A stretch of DNA of 15,084 nucleotides from Candidatus Woesearchaeota archaeon (GCA_016177345.1 JACOVM010000045.1:1-15084), one strand, 5' to 3'; numbered from the stretch's first letter, positions 7,864-14,475 are shown. Notes: generated by a model not told the origin, from the letters alone. A program made the numbers and translations.

Positions 7864-8846
7864 ATTGTTTGCACCATTGACTCAAAGATGTCATTTAAGC
7901 TTGGCTGGTGAACATAAATGTCAATAACCTCTTCATGGTACTGCTCGACAAGATGGAGGATAGACTGAAGAAGCTGTTCTGCTTGCGGCGACTGGGCAAC
8001 AAGCATACCATCCCGCTCATTCACTAGATCAGCTGGCAGGCCTTGTTTTGCCAGCGCTTTTCTGATCACGCCATAATTTTTTGATTTGAGATCAAGATGG
8101 ACTTCTTTGTTTACGGTCAGGAGCCGCCGAAGGTCTTCGGCATTGCCTTGCTCGATAATGCGATGATGATGGAGCACGGCGATCATGCTGCACAACTGCT
8201 CAATCTCATCAAGAAAGTGGGATGAAATGATGATGGTTGTGCCGTGCTCGTTAATTGTCTTCAATAACTTCCAGATCATTCGGCGATTGACGATGTCGAG
8301 GTCAGCTGTTGGTTCATCGAGCAAGAGAAGCCTGGGGTTATGGACGAGAGCAATAGCAATGTCAAGGCGCTTCTGCATGCCGCCAGAAAGCTCGCCAGCT
8401 AAGCTAAGTGCCTCGTTCTGCAGCCCAAGAAGGGTGATGGCATTTCTGATGTTTTCGTGAAGCTTGTCCTCTGGAATGTTATATAAGCTGCCAAAGTAGG
8501 AAAGGTTTTCTGTTACCGTTAACTCTTCGTAGAATGAAGGGTGCTGGGCTGCGAACCCTATCCTGCGCTGGATCAGTTCTGAGCAGTCTCTAAATGAGCA
8601 GTACGATGAAACGTTGGTGAGCGCAGATGAGCTTCCCTGATTGTACAAGATCTCCCCACTGTCAGACTGGAGAAAACCAACCAGGAGCTGGAGAAGCGTG
8701 GTCTTGCCCGATCCTGAAATTCCAATAATTCCAAAAATGTCGCCAGGATATACATTGAAAGAGACATCTGACAAGACAGAACGGCCATCAAACTGCTTCC
8801 GGAGCCCCTTAACTACTAAGAGGGGTTCCCCAACAACCTCAGTCAT
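7860..8846 (-). CDS. ABC transporter ATP-binding protein (DrrA/CcmA-like)
   Basis: ATPase subunit that drives the permease encoded immediately downstream. All NBD motifs are present: Walker A GISGSGKTT (42-50), Q-loop Gln101 in FAAQHPSF, signature LSGGMQKR (153-160), Walker B LLLLDEPTADLD (173-184) and the switch His in SSHFLDE (210). A region after the NBD (about 245-328) ends with VHQPSLNDIFESM, matching the PSLeDvF motif of DrrA-type exporter ATPases. An extra stretch of about 20 residues at 68-92 (SSSALTNVSSYCSFRDCSE) between Walker A and the Q-loop is unusual. At 328 residues the length is normal for the group. It is the first gene of a two-gene operon with a TATA box 26 bases upstream of the ATG. 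Confidence 0.95.
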   Translation of the reverse strand: MTEVVGEPLLVVKGLRKQFDGRSVLSDVSFNVYPGDIFGIIGISGSGKTTLLQLLVGFLQSDSGEILYNQGSSSALTNVSSYCSFRDCSELIQRRIGFAAQHPSFYEELTVTENLSYFGSLYNIPEDKLHENIRNAITLLGLQNEALSLAGELSGGMQKRLDIAIALVHNPRLLLLDEPTADLDIVNRRMIWKLLKTINEHGTTIIISSHFLDEIEQLCSMIAVLHHHRIIEQGNAEDLRRLLTVNKEVHLDLKSKNYGVIRKALAKQGLPADLVNERDGMLVAQSPQAEQLLQSILHLVEQYHEEVIDIYVHQPSLNDIFESMVQTI

Positions 8847-8867
8847 GGAAGAGTTGAAGCAAATAGA

Positions 8868-8877
8868 GTTTTTAAAG
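8868..8877 (-). promoter_or_regulatory. TATA box of the ABC exporter operon
   Basis: Minus strand CTTTAAAAAC centred about 26 bases before the ATG at 8846, predicting a leaderless operon mRNA. Confidence 0.6.
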
Positions 8878-8936
8878 TTATAGTGTCATTTTTGAGTGGT
8901 ATTCTATTGGTGTTTTTGGCATAAATCAAGCCTAAC

Positions 8937-9036
8937 CTATTGAGAGTTTTGAATATACTATCCAAATTGTCAAAGCTCTCAATAGAACCGCTTTGAAAAA
9001 CCAAGATACGCTATTGAAAAAAGGGTTTTTCAAAGC
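8937..9036. repeat. Cluster of inverted repeats after the split kinase gene
   Basis: This gene-free stretch holds two inverted repeats. The first pairs CTATTGAGAGTTTTGA (8937-8952) with TCAAAGCTCTCAATAG (8970-8985), 15 of 16 matching. The second pairs GCTTTGAAAAACC (8990-9002) with GGTTTTTCAAAGC (9024-9036), perfect over 13 bases. The sequence TCAAAGCTCTC occurs twice in direct orientation (8970 and 9030). The second hairpin starts four bases after the original kinase stop (9040-9042) on the minus strand, so it could have been that gene's terminator. The rest of 8884-9039 shows nothing else. Confidence 0.6.
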
Positions 9037-9039
9037 TCT

Positions 9040-9150
9040 CTATAAAGAAGAATAGTGAGAAATGATACGAACAACGTGAGACACGACCTCTCCAGGAGAT
9101 AACAACGTCGTATCAATCACAATATATCTGTATTTATGTTGAAAATACGC
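9040..9150 (-). pseudogene. Severed 3' end of the P-loop kinase gene
   Basis: Minus-strand reading from 9150 gives 36 residues and a TAG stop: AYFQHKYRYIVIDTT followed by LLSPGEVVSHVVRII and SHYSSL. YRYIVIDTT is the type of late core strand seen near the C-terminus of small P-loop nucleotide kinases, followed by an amphipathic helix. There is no start codon or promoter. Deleting 9151-9285 joins this frame directly to the kinase ORF upstream (…RQEIEL-AYFQHKYRY…), giving an uninterrupted 195-residue protein. I read this as the original C-terminus, cut off by insertion. The wording of the join fits a helix running into a strand. Confidence 0.8.
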
Positions 9151-9285
9151 TCAAAAAAGATAATCCATGCCCTAAAGGGCGTGGATTATCTTTTTTGGCG
9201 TCCTAAAAATCCGCCTGTCAAAGAAAGCGTTCGTCAAGCCTCGGGCTTTAGCCCGAGGTAGGGCGCTTTCGGCGGATTTTTATGA
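9151..9285. mobile_element. 135-bp palindromic miniature element inserted in a kinase gene
   Basis: Ends are TCAAAAAAGATAATCC (9151-9166) and GGATTTTTATGA (9274-9285), an imperfect terminal inverted repeat. Hairpin 1: arms 9153-9172 and 9177-9196, 20 pairs with one T·G, loop TAAA. Structure 2: outer arms TAAAAATCCGCC (9204-9215) with 9271-9282, inner arms GAAAGCG (9223-9229) with 9264-9270, and a tip hairpin CCTCGGGCT-TT-AGCCCGAGG (9239-9258). There is no ORF and no clear target duplication. The GCCCTAAAGGGC and GGGCTTTAGCCC cores resemble the subterminal hairpins of IS200/IS605 elements, which also insert without duplication, so a non-autonomous relative is plausible. Excision restores the kinase frame exactly, supporting these borders to within a few bases. 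The element also supplies a new stop (TAA, 9280-9282) and possibly a terminator to the truncated gene. Confidence 0.75.
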
Positions 9286-9762
9286 CAGTTCTATTTCCTG
9301 CCGAAGAATGCCACGATATTTATCTTGGGCTGGCGATTGCGGCCTTCCGCGCTCTGCAAGCCGCTGGTTCGTCAATGCTGGAGAGCAGATAAAATGAATA
9401 ACAAGATCATCAGGATAAAGGGGAAGCTTGTTCGTCAGCGAACCAAGGAGATTCAGGATGCTGTTCTTTTGACTAATGCTGATCTTTCCACATTGAAATT
9501 GGGCATGAGTAAAGGGATACTGAAAATAGAGGCAGGACTCAAAAATCAGTTCTTTCTCAAATAATTTCTTTCTCCAAGAAGGTTGGTCGCGATTAAAGAA
9601 ATAGTTGGAAAACCAGATATTAGATTGGTATTTATCCTGCTCTTCTTCTGGAGGAATAAGCTTCCAGCCCTCTTCCATCACAATAGGATAACCAAGCTCC
9701 TGCAAACGCTGAAGAGCAACTGTCTTTCCAGAGCAGGAATCGCCAATGAGGATGATCGTCAT
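9280..9762 (-). CDS. P-loop nucleotide kinase, N-terminal part of a gene split by insertion
   Basis: Encodes 160 residues. Walker A is GDSCSGKT (7-14) after a hydrophobic first strand (TIILI). ERGRPQ at 137-142 resembles the Arg-bearing LID of deoxynucleoside-kinase-like enzymes, preceded by the strand VIHFICSP (121-128). The protein stops right after the LID helix (RQEIELS), before the last core strand and helix expected for the fold. That missing piece is encoded at 9040-9150. The last residue and stop codon come from the inserted element. The truncated product may be unstable or inactive, because the missing strand lies in the central sheet. Substrate unknown: nucleoside, or another small phosphate acceptor. 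It is divergent from the UDP-glucuronate decarboxylase gene, with a weak TATA-like box upstream. Confidence 0.8.
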   Translation of the reverse strand: MTIILIGDSCSGKTVALQRLQELGYPIVMEEGWKLIPPEEEQDKYQSNIWFSNYFFNRDQPSWRKKLFEKELIFESCLYFQYPFTHAQFQCGKISISQKNSILNLLGSLTNKLPLYPDDLVIHFICSPALTNQRLAERGRPQSPAQDKYRGILRQEIELS

Positions 9763-9780
9763 AAACTACAGCAGAAGAAC

Positions 9781-9789
9781 GTATTATTT
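9781..9789 (-). promoter_or_regulatory. Weak TATA-like box of the kinase gene
   Basis: Minus strand AAATAATAC centred about 23 bases before the ATG at 9762. It is poorer than the other boxes here; placement rather than sequence supports it. Confidence 0.4.
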
Positions 9790-9838
9790 GATGATTGTGG
9801 TTAGCAAAGAGCAAGTTCTATAGAAAATCTTCGTAAGG

Positions 9839-9846
9839 TTTATAAA
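9839..9846 (+). promoter_or_regulatory. TATA box of the UDP-glucuronate decarboxylase gene
   Basis: TTTATAAA centred about 26 bases before the ATG at 9869, predicting a leaderless mRNA. Confidence 0.7.
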
Positions 9847-9868
9847 GCTTTTCTCGATCCTCAGAAGG

Positions 9869-10825
9869 ATGGTGCCTAGAAAAATTCCAAAGAATATTCT
9901 GGTAACTGGTGGTGCAGGCTTTATTGGCAGCCACCTTTGTAAACGGTTGTTGGACGATGGAAATCATGTCATTTGTGTAGACAACTTCTTTACGGGGTCA
10001 AAGCAAAATATTCTTCCTCTTATCCAAAACACAAGATTTGAGCTTATCCGGCATGATATCGCCTTTCCTCTCCATCTTGAAGTAGACCAGATTTACAATC
10101 TCGCTTGCCCTGCATCGCCAATTCATTACCAGCAAAACCCTGTGAAGACAATTAAGATGGGAACTGTGGGGGTATTAAACATGCTTGGATTGGCGAAGCG
10201 ATGCAATGCACGAATTCTCCAAGCGTCAACATCAGAAGTGTATGGCGATCCCAAAGAACATCCACAGAAGGAGAGTTATTGGGGGCATGTCAATCCTATC
10301 GGCCTGAGAAGCTGTTATGACGAAGGAAAAAGAGTGTCAGAAAGCCTCATGATGGCGTATCACCAGCAAAATAAGACAGACGTGAAAATTGTCAGAATAT
10401 TCAATACCTACGGCCCAAATATGGCTATTAATGACGGGCGGGTTATTAGCAATTTTATTGTTCAAGCATTACGTGGTGAGCCAATTACTATCTATGGTGA
10501 CGGAAGCCAAAGCAGAAGCTTTTGCTATGTATCTGACCTTATAGAAGGGCTTATCCTTATGATGAATACCGATCACTTTATCGGTCCAGTCAATCTCGGA
10601 AATCCAAATGAAACAAGGGTAGTGGAGCTCGCCAAGAAAATTATCGCCATGATCCATTCAAGCTCAAAAGTGATACTCCAGCCATTGCCGCAAGATGATC
10701 CATCGAAAAGATGCCCTGATATTGCCCTTGCAAAAGAGAAACTAGGTTGGGAACCACGAATTGGTTTAGATGAAGGGTTACAAAAGACGATTGATTACTT
10801 CAAAGCTATTCTTGAATCATCTTGA
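9869..10825 (+). CDS. uxs: UDP-glucuronate decarboxylase (UDP-xylose synthase)
   Basis: Short-chain dehydrogenase/reductase that converts UDP-glucuronate to UDP-xylose with bound NAD+, in the cytoplasm. The Rossmann motif [10 protein letters not shown] is at 13-22 and the NAD-ribose Asp in VDNF at 37-40. The subgroup marker [18 protein letters not shown] (79-96) is characteristic of UXS. The active-site block STSEVYGDP (120-128) supplies Ser/Thr and Glu, and CYDEGKR (149-155) supplies the catalytic Tyr150 and Lys154. FNTYGPNM (178-185) and [16 protein letters not shown] (209-224) are also conserved. At 318 residues it is a complete soluble UXS without the membrane anchor of animal forms. It opens the glycan region and overlaps the 3' end of the convergent glycosyltransferase gene by nine bases. 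Specificity for UXS over other epimerases is well supported by the motif set. Confidence 0.94.
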   Translation: MVPRKIPKNILVTGGAGFIGSHLCKRLLDDGNHVICVDNFFTGSKQNILPLIQNTRFELIRHDIAFPLHLEVDQIYNLACPASPIHYQQNPVKTIKMGTVGVLNMLGLAKRCNARILQASTSEVYGDPKEHPQKESYWGHVNPIGLRSCYDEGKRVSESLMMAYHQQNKTDVKIVRIFNTYGPNMAINDGRVISNFIVQALRGEPITIYGDGSQSRSFCYVSDLIEGLILMMNTDHFIGPVNLGNPNETRVVELAKKIIAMIHSSSKVILQPLPQDDPSKRCPDIALAKEKLGWEPRIGLDEGLQKTIDYFKAILESS

Positions 10826-11617
10826 CTTAAATTGATTTAAATCATCTGGATTAGAAGATGTTCCATCAAGCTCGTTCTGTTGTTGTGTTTGTTGCCCTAG
10901 GGGCAGTGATGCTTTTGGTTGATAGTTTCGAAGAGAACAACGAAGCTTGAGCAACTCTATTGCCATTTTTAGAGGGTCAATAAGGCGTATTTTACTTCCA
11001 TCCCTATGCTCCCAAGAAATTGGAAGGTGATACAAGGTATAGTTATTCTTCTTTATTTTATAGAACAATTCGACATCAAATATCCAACGCATGGATTGAA
11101 GGTCAGAAAAGAGGGCTTTTGCAATGCTCTTCTCAAACCCCTTGAACCCGCAAAGGTTATCATAAATGTCAATCCGAAACAAGAGATTAACATAAGCGTT
11201 AAACATGACTCCTGTGAATTTTCGAAGCGGTGATGTTTTTACTTTTGAAACATCAATCCTTCTTGAGCCGACAACAACCTGATGCTCTTTCAGTTTCTGC
11301 ACCATATTTGGAATTTCTTCAGGCGGGATTGAGCCGTCAGCATCAATAAAGAGAACATATTTTCCTTTTGAAGCAGATACTCCTTCGCGAACAGCATTGC
11401 CCTTCCCCTTATTCTCAGGATAAGAAATAAGTTTTGCTGAAGGATACTGCTGAATGAGCTGCTGAACAACAGATTTTGTAGAATCAGTGGAGCCATCATC
11501 GACAATAATAATTTCGCAGTTGCGCAAGTGCTTTTTGGAGAATGAAAGAAGTGAAGGAAGAAAGCCATTGATTCGCTTCTCTTCATTATATGCAGGCACA
11601 ATAATGCTGACGAGCAT
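10817..11617 (-). CDS. Family 2 glycosyltransferase, dolichyl-phosphate sugar synthase-like
   Basis: Probably transfers a sugar from a nucleotide donor to dolichyl phosphate on the cytoplasmic face, making the lipid-linked donor for a membrane glycosyltransferase. The GT-A fold begins [16 protein letters not shown] (1-16), with VDDGSTD (39-45), the [11 protein letters not shown] block (69-79) and the metal-binding DADG (92-95). VVGSRR (115-120) and [15 protein letters not shown] (176-190) are typical of DPM1/Alg5-like enzymes. There is no C-terminal membrane helix; instead a polar Gln/Asn-rich tail (about 231-266). The open frame extends to 11659 (280 residues), but the TATA box at 11640-11647 lies inside that extension. 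The ATG at 11617 is 26 bases from it and gives the usual family start, so I choose 266 residues. It overlaps the uxs 3' end by nine bases. Confidence 0.9.
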   Translation of the reverse strand: MLVSIIVPAYNEEKRINGFLPSLLSFSKKHLRNCEIIIVDDGSTDSTKSVVQQLIQQYPSAKLISYPENKGKGNAVREGVSASKGKYVLFIDADGSIPPEEIPNMVQKLKEHQVVVGSRRIDVSKVKTSPLRKFTGVMFNAYVNLLFRIDIYDNLCGFKGFEKSIAKALFSDLQSMRWIFDVELFYKIKKNNYTLYHLPISWEHRDGSKIRLIDPLKMAIELLKLRCSLRNYQPKASLPLGQQTQQQNELDGTSSNPDDLNQFKSR

Positions 11618-11639
11618 GATGCTGCGGCATTCATACCAG

Positions 11640-11647
11640 TTTATATA
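11640..11647 (-). promoter_or_regulatory. TATA box of the glycosyltransferase gene
   Basis: Minus strand TATATAAA centred 26-27 bases before the ATG at 11617. It rules against the upstream ATG at 11659, which would lie before the transcription start. The box is near-symmetric and could also serve a + strand transcript starting near 11668. Confidence 0.65.
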
Positions 11648-11702
11648 CTTTACCATCACAGTACCTTTTTTACCCTTCTCTACACAACTATGCTGCTGTA
11701 TC

Positions 11703-11829
11703 GGGTAAAAAATGTACTGCTTTTGATGAAAATTCTTGCGTCGTCACAACTAGCCAGACGTGGAGCTGGAGGCTCCTCGCTTTGCTCGGAGCCCCCCAAA
11801 ACGTTTATGACGACACGAAGTTTTTTACC
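11703..11829. repeat. Long imperfect palindrome, possible second miniature element
   Basis: A 127-base stretch bounded by GGGTAAAAAA and TTTTTTACC with inner arms GTCGTCA/TGACGAC and a GC-rich tip (GGCTCC…GGAGCC). Size and nesting resemble the element at 9151-9285, but the sequence differs and there is no interrupted gene to prove insertion. Confidence 0.4.
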
Positions 11830-11883
11830 TGCCCATGGAATCATGCCTTTGCGTTGCGGAGGTACGACCAGGATGGGTCCACA

Positions 11884-11945
11884 CAAAACTCGCACCCAGT
11901 GTTATACCTAGTATTAAGTGAGGTACAGAAGCGATGCGAGTTTTG
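11884..11945. repeat. Hairpin with an 11-bp perfect stem
   Basis: Arms CAAAACTCGCA and TGCGAGTTTTG enclose 40 bases that contain a second stem (TACCT/AGGTA) with unpaired stretches of 10 and 9 bases between the two stems. The two-stem shape with an internal loop suggests a folded RNA. Strand is undetermined. Confidence 0.5.
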
Positions 11946-12037
11946 AGGGATTTGGTTCGAGGTCCAAAAAACAAGTCTGTAAATGTATTGGCCAATCATA
12001 CTAGATCATAACTTATTGAAAGCGTATTGTGGGATAA

Positions 12038-12772
12038 TCAACTCTTCCTTGCCATAACCACATAGTTATTTCCAAGGTCTGTCTTGAGAAAAAGAGCATC
12101 AATCTTAATAAGAATGGAGAATAGCGGGAAAAAAACTTTTGATGCAATTTGAAAAACTGGGGGGTAATACCCTGGCTTTCCTTCAATGCCAGAAACGTAT
12201 GTTTTTTTCTGGTCAAATTGGTTATCTCCGCGAAACTTGCAGTATGTATTGAAGACCCATGTATAAAAGTTACAAACAGGAAAGCCAACCGAGAACATTT
12301 CTTCCACATGAAATCCACTTTCTTGAAGAACATGGCACAGATGCTGCTTATCATACCTGCGGTAATGGCCGGCATTCTTGTCAGCATACCCATAAGCTTT
12401 TGAATGGGCTGGAACAGCAAGAAAGAGATAACCATTCCTCCTTAATAGCCTATGAAGTTTTTTGAGGAATTCCATGTCCTGCTCTACATGCTCAAGGACG
12501 TTAAGAAGAAAGAGAATGTCTCTCTTTTTGAGGTTTACTTTTGTGGCATCTGCATGGATGAGGCGAATGCCGGGCAGGTTCTTTTCTTTTGCTCTTTGAA
12601 TAGCCTCAGCAGATGCGTCAATGCCAATTCCAGACATCCTTTTTTTTTGGAACACTCTAAGGTTATACCCATCCCCGCAGCCAACTTCTATAAATTCCTT
12701 AGAAGCCAACTGGTACTTATCTATTAAGGAAAGAATGAGGGCTTGCTCTCGCTTTTCTGCAGGAACGTCCAT
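12038..12772 (-). CDS. Class I SAM-dependent methyltransferase
   Basis: Soluble Rossmann-fold methyltransferase of the Methyltransf_11/25 type. Motif I is IEVGCGDGYNL (28-38), the acidic ribose-binding Asp52 is in IGIDAS, Asp75 in HADAT binds the adenine side, and the motif IV/post region is FLLNVLEHVEQD (88-99). GHYRRY (135-140) is a block common in methyltransferases acting on sugars or lipid-linked intermediates. The C-terminal 60 residues are aromatic and hydrophobic (about 203-228) and may touch the membrane. The open frame continues upstream to a TTG at 12856. A CTTATAAAA box 26 bases before the ATG at 12772 argues for that ATG and a leaderless mRNA (244 residues). Lying among glycan genes, it may O-methylate a surface sugar or lipid carrier, but its substrate is not shown by sequence. 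Confidence 0.85.
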   Translation of the reverse strand: MDVPAEKREQALILSLIDKYQLASKEFIEVGCGDGYNLRVFQKKRMSGIGIDASAEAIQRAKEKNLPGIRLIHADATKVNLKKRDILFLLNVLEHVEQDMEFLKKLHRLLRRNGYLFLAVPAHSKAYGYADKNAGHYRRYDKQHLCHVLQESGFHVEEMFSVGFPVCNFYTWVFNTYCKFRGDNQFDQKKTYVSGIEGKPGYYPPVFQIASKVFFPLFSILIKIDALFLKTDLGNNYVVMARKS

Positions 12773-12793
12773 TATCACGCAAAACAACAGTTC

Positions 12794-12803
12794 TTTTATA
12801 AGG
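12794..12803 (-). promoter_or_regulatory. TATA box of the methyltransferase gene
   Basis: Minus strand CCTTATAAAA centred 26 bases before the ATG at 12772, with the same core as the elp3 box. It places the upstream TTG (12856) outside the transcript. A second TTTATAAA at 12875-12882 is symmetric and of uncertain use. Confidence 0.6.
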
Positions 12804-12913
12804 TTTTCTGCCACATCTGGGAAGCAATTTACAACTCCGCCACAACTCCTTTCCAATTCTAAGCCACCTCAAAATTTATAAATAAAAAGCTTCCACAGGA
12901 GAATGGAGTGGAT

Positions 12914-12937
12914 AACTATAGTTAACTATTTATAGTT
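12914..12937. promoter_or_regulatory. Tandem palindromes, operator candidate
   Basis: Two adjoining palindromes, AACTATAGTT (12914-12923) and AACTATTTATAGTT (12924-12937), lie five bases upstream of the TATA boxes of the radical SAM gene. Paired dyads at the BRE/TATA edge suit a dimeric regulator, either an activator or a repressor. Confidence 0.4.
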
Positions 12938-12942
12938 GAATG

Positions 12943-12960
12943 TATAAAAAATGTATAAAG
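12943..12960 (+). promoter_or_regulatory. Two tandem TATA boxes of the radical SAM gene
   Basis: TATAAAAA (12943-12950) and TATAAAG (12954-12960). Transcription should start near 12970-12985, leaving a purine-rich leader of about 60-75 bases, unlike the leaderless neighbours. The A/G-rich leader contains GAGAAGAGGA (13031-13040) just before the ATG at 13047. Confidence 0.5.
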
Positions 12961-13046
12961 AATGTAAATAAGAATGAAATAAGAGAAAAGAAAGAACAAA
13001 AAAGTAAATGAGGAAAAAAGAGGAAAAAAAGAGAAGAGGAAACGCC

Positions 13047-14408
13047 ATGAAGATCCTACTTATCTTTCCACCAATTTCTCTTGATGAGCGATATAACCGT
13101 TCTGTTGGCAATATTGGGGGGTATCTCCCACCATTAGGGCTACTGATGATGGCCTCTGTCCTTCTCAAAGAAAAGCATGATGTGCAAGTGATGGACTGCC
13201 CCGTCAACCAGTACAGCATAACTGATGTTATGGAGAAAGTAAAGGAGTATCAACCAGATATGGTGGGAATCGCTGCAGTTACTTCATTGTACGATAAAAC
13301 AATGGTTATTTCTCAGCGCATTAAAGAAGCACATCCAAATATCCTCGTTTTGGTGGGCGGCCCTCATACGAAGTTTGAGCCGGATAAGATCCTCGAAGAA
13401 ACAAAAGCGAACGTTGTTCTCGTTGGAGATGCGGATATCACTATAAAGCACATTGCAAATGACAAGGAAAAATATATGACGCCACAGGTGGTGTATGGGG
13501 AAGTAGTCAAGGATCTTGATGCGCTTCCAATTCCTGCCAGGCACCTTGTTGACATGTCGTTATACACATCCCTTCCTAACAATTGGAGGCGATCCCCTCA
13601 TGTCTTCCAGATCATGTCAACTCGAGGCTGCTTTTTTCGATGCACGTTTTGCGCATCAGCAAAAACAAACTATCGTGTAAGAAGCGTTCCAAATGTTATT
13701 GCTGAGCTGAAGCAGCTCAAGAAAGAGTATGGTATTCAGGAAATTGCGTTCTGGGACGACATTTTTACCATGGACAAGCAGTGGGTCGCTGACTTTTGTA
13801 AAGCGCTGGGCGACGAAAAGCTTGATCTTGCATGGTCTTGCGAGACCAGAGTTCATCTGCTTAGCCCTGAAATTCTCAAAGCAATGAAAGAAGCAGGGTG
13901 CTGGAACATTTTCCTTGGCATCGAATCCGGAAATCAGGATCTGCTCAATAATATTAGAAAGGGAACGACAATCGAACAGATTCGAGATGCAGTTGGAATG
14001 ATCAAGAATGCAGGTATTGAAGTACGAGGGTCCTTCATGTTTGGCTTGCCTGGGGAGACACCTGAAAAAGGAAGGAAAACAATTGATTTCGCTATCGAGC
14101 TTGATTGTGATTACACCCAGTTCAGCCTATGCACTCCTTTCAAAGGAACAGAGTTGTACAATACTATAGACCAATGGGGAACGTTTGCTGATACATCGAA
14201 CAAAAGCCAAACCATTTGGGAGCCAGTGTTCATTCCTTATGGTTATAAGAGCCCGCAAGAGCTGCGAGGCATGCTGAAGAAAGCATATCGAAATTTCTAT
14301 TTCAGGCCAACCTATATTTTTAATCGCATCAAGAAAATTCGCACTATGGCTGATGTTAAAAGGAACTTTCTTGGGCTCAGAATGGTGCTTGGGTTCACGG
14401 GGCATTAA
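13047..14408 (+). CDS. B12-binding-domain radical SAM protein
   Basis: Radical SAM enzyme of the cobalamin-binding class (BchE/P-methylase-like), 453 residues. The N-terminal B12-type domain (about 1-150) begins MKILLIFPPISLDERY, with VGIAAVTS (73-80) and LVLVGGPHTKFEPD (100-113). It lacks the usual DxHxxG His ligand, as is common in this group. The radical SAM core starts at QIMSTRGCFFRCTFC (188-202), Cys195/199/202 forming the CxxxCxxC cluster site. WDDIFTMD (236-243), FLGIESGNQDLL (289-300) and GSFMFGLPGETPE (328-340) are conserved core blocks. The frame is open from 13008 (MRKKEEKK…), but ATG 13047 has a GAGGA-type ribosome-binding site and the family N-terminus, so I prefer it. Members carry out methylations or rearrangements in lipid, cofactor or surface-glycan synthesis. 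The neighbouring glycan genes favour the last. Confidence 0.9.
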   Translation: MKILLIFPPISLDERYNRSVGNIGGYLPPLGLLMMASVLLKEKHDVQVMDCPVNQYSITDVMEKVKEYQPDMVGIAAVTSLYDKTMVISQRIKEAHPNILVLVGGPHTKFEPDKILEETKANVVLVGDADITIKHIANDKEKYMTPQVVYGEVVKDLDALPIPARHLVDMSLYTSLPNNWRRSPHVFQIMSTRGCFFRCTFCASAKTNYRVRSVPNVIAELKQLKKEYGIQEIAFWDDIFTMDKQWVADFCKALGDEKLDLAWSCETRVHLLSPEILKAMKEAGCWNIFLGIESGNQDLLNNIRKGTTIEQIRDAVGMIKNAGIEVRGSFMFGLPGETPEKGRKTIDFAIELDCDYTQFSLCTPFKGTELYNTIDQWGTFADTSNKSQTIWEPVFIPYGYKSPQELRGMLKKAYRNFYFRPTYIFNRIKKIRTMADVKRNFLGLRMVLGFTGH

Positions 14409-14475
14409 AATAGGTACTATTGTATCACCATAACCAAATACCTCCACCACCCTGTGCCAGCAAGAGTACCACAAT

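Larger units (their letters stand above)
11660..12037. other. Gene-free stretch with several nested hairpins
   Basis: No convincing gene lies between the glycosyltransferase and methyltransferase genes. The stretch is structured. TTTTTTACCC (11666-11675) can pair with GGGTAAAAAA (11703-11712), and the latter can instead pair with TTTTTTACC (11821-11829). Inside that larger arch are GTCGTCA/TGACGAC (11740-11746 with 11808-11814) and GGCTCC/GGAGCC (11771-11776 with 11788-11793). A separate hairpin has CAAAACTCGCA (11884-11894) against TGCGAGTTTTG (11935-11945) and an inner TACCT/AGGTA (11905-11909 with 11921-11925). A small TTTGG/CCAAA hairpin is at 11951-11968. It could hold a non-coding RNA, a second palindromic element, or the 3' region of the methyltransferase mRNA. 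No known RNA family is recognised. Confidence 0.45.

Noticed and set aside
9204..9282. Simple intrinsic terminator of the kinase gene
   Set aside because: The stop codon lies inside the outer stem and a continuing kinase frame exists beyond the structure, so insertion explains it better, though it may now also act as a terminator.
10834..10843. Perfect palindrome GATTTAAATC at the uxs/glycosyltransferase junction
   Set aside because: It lies within the coding end of the glycosyltransferase gene, is A/T-rich and short, and is expected by chance.
11680..11911. Overlapping ~70-residue ORFs on both strands in the gene-free stretch
   Set aside because: Both run through the palindromic DNA, have no ribosome-binding site or well-spaced TATA box, and give low-complexity or implausible proteins.
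11884..11945. H/ACA guide RNA
   Set aside because: The two-stem shape fits loosely, but there is no ACA box after the lower stem on either strand and the upper stem is only five pairs.
11945..11970. GGTTCGAGG resembling a tRNA T-loop
   Set aside because: The position pairing with the invariant G53 would be T, the stem does not close as a five-pair T-arm, and no acceptor, D or anticodon arm fits around it.
14413..14470. GGTACT/AGTACC pairing between the radical SAM and GT39-like genes
   Set aside because: Only six pairs with a 46-base loop; not convincing as a terminator or RNA.
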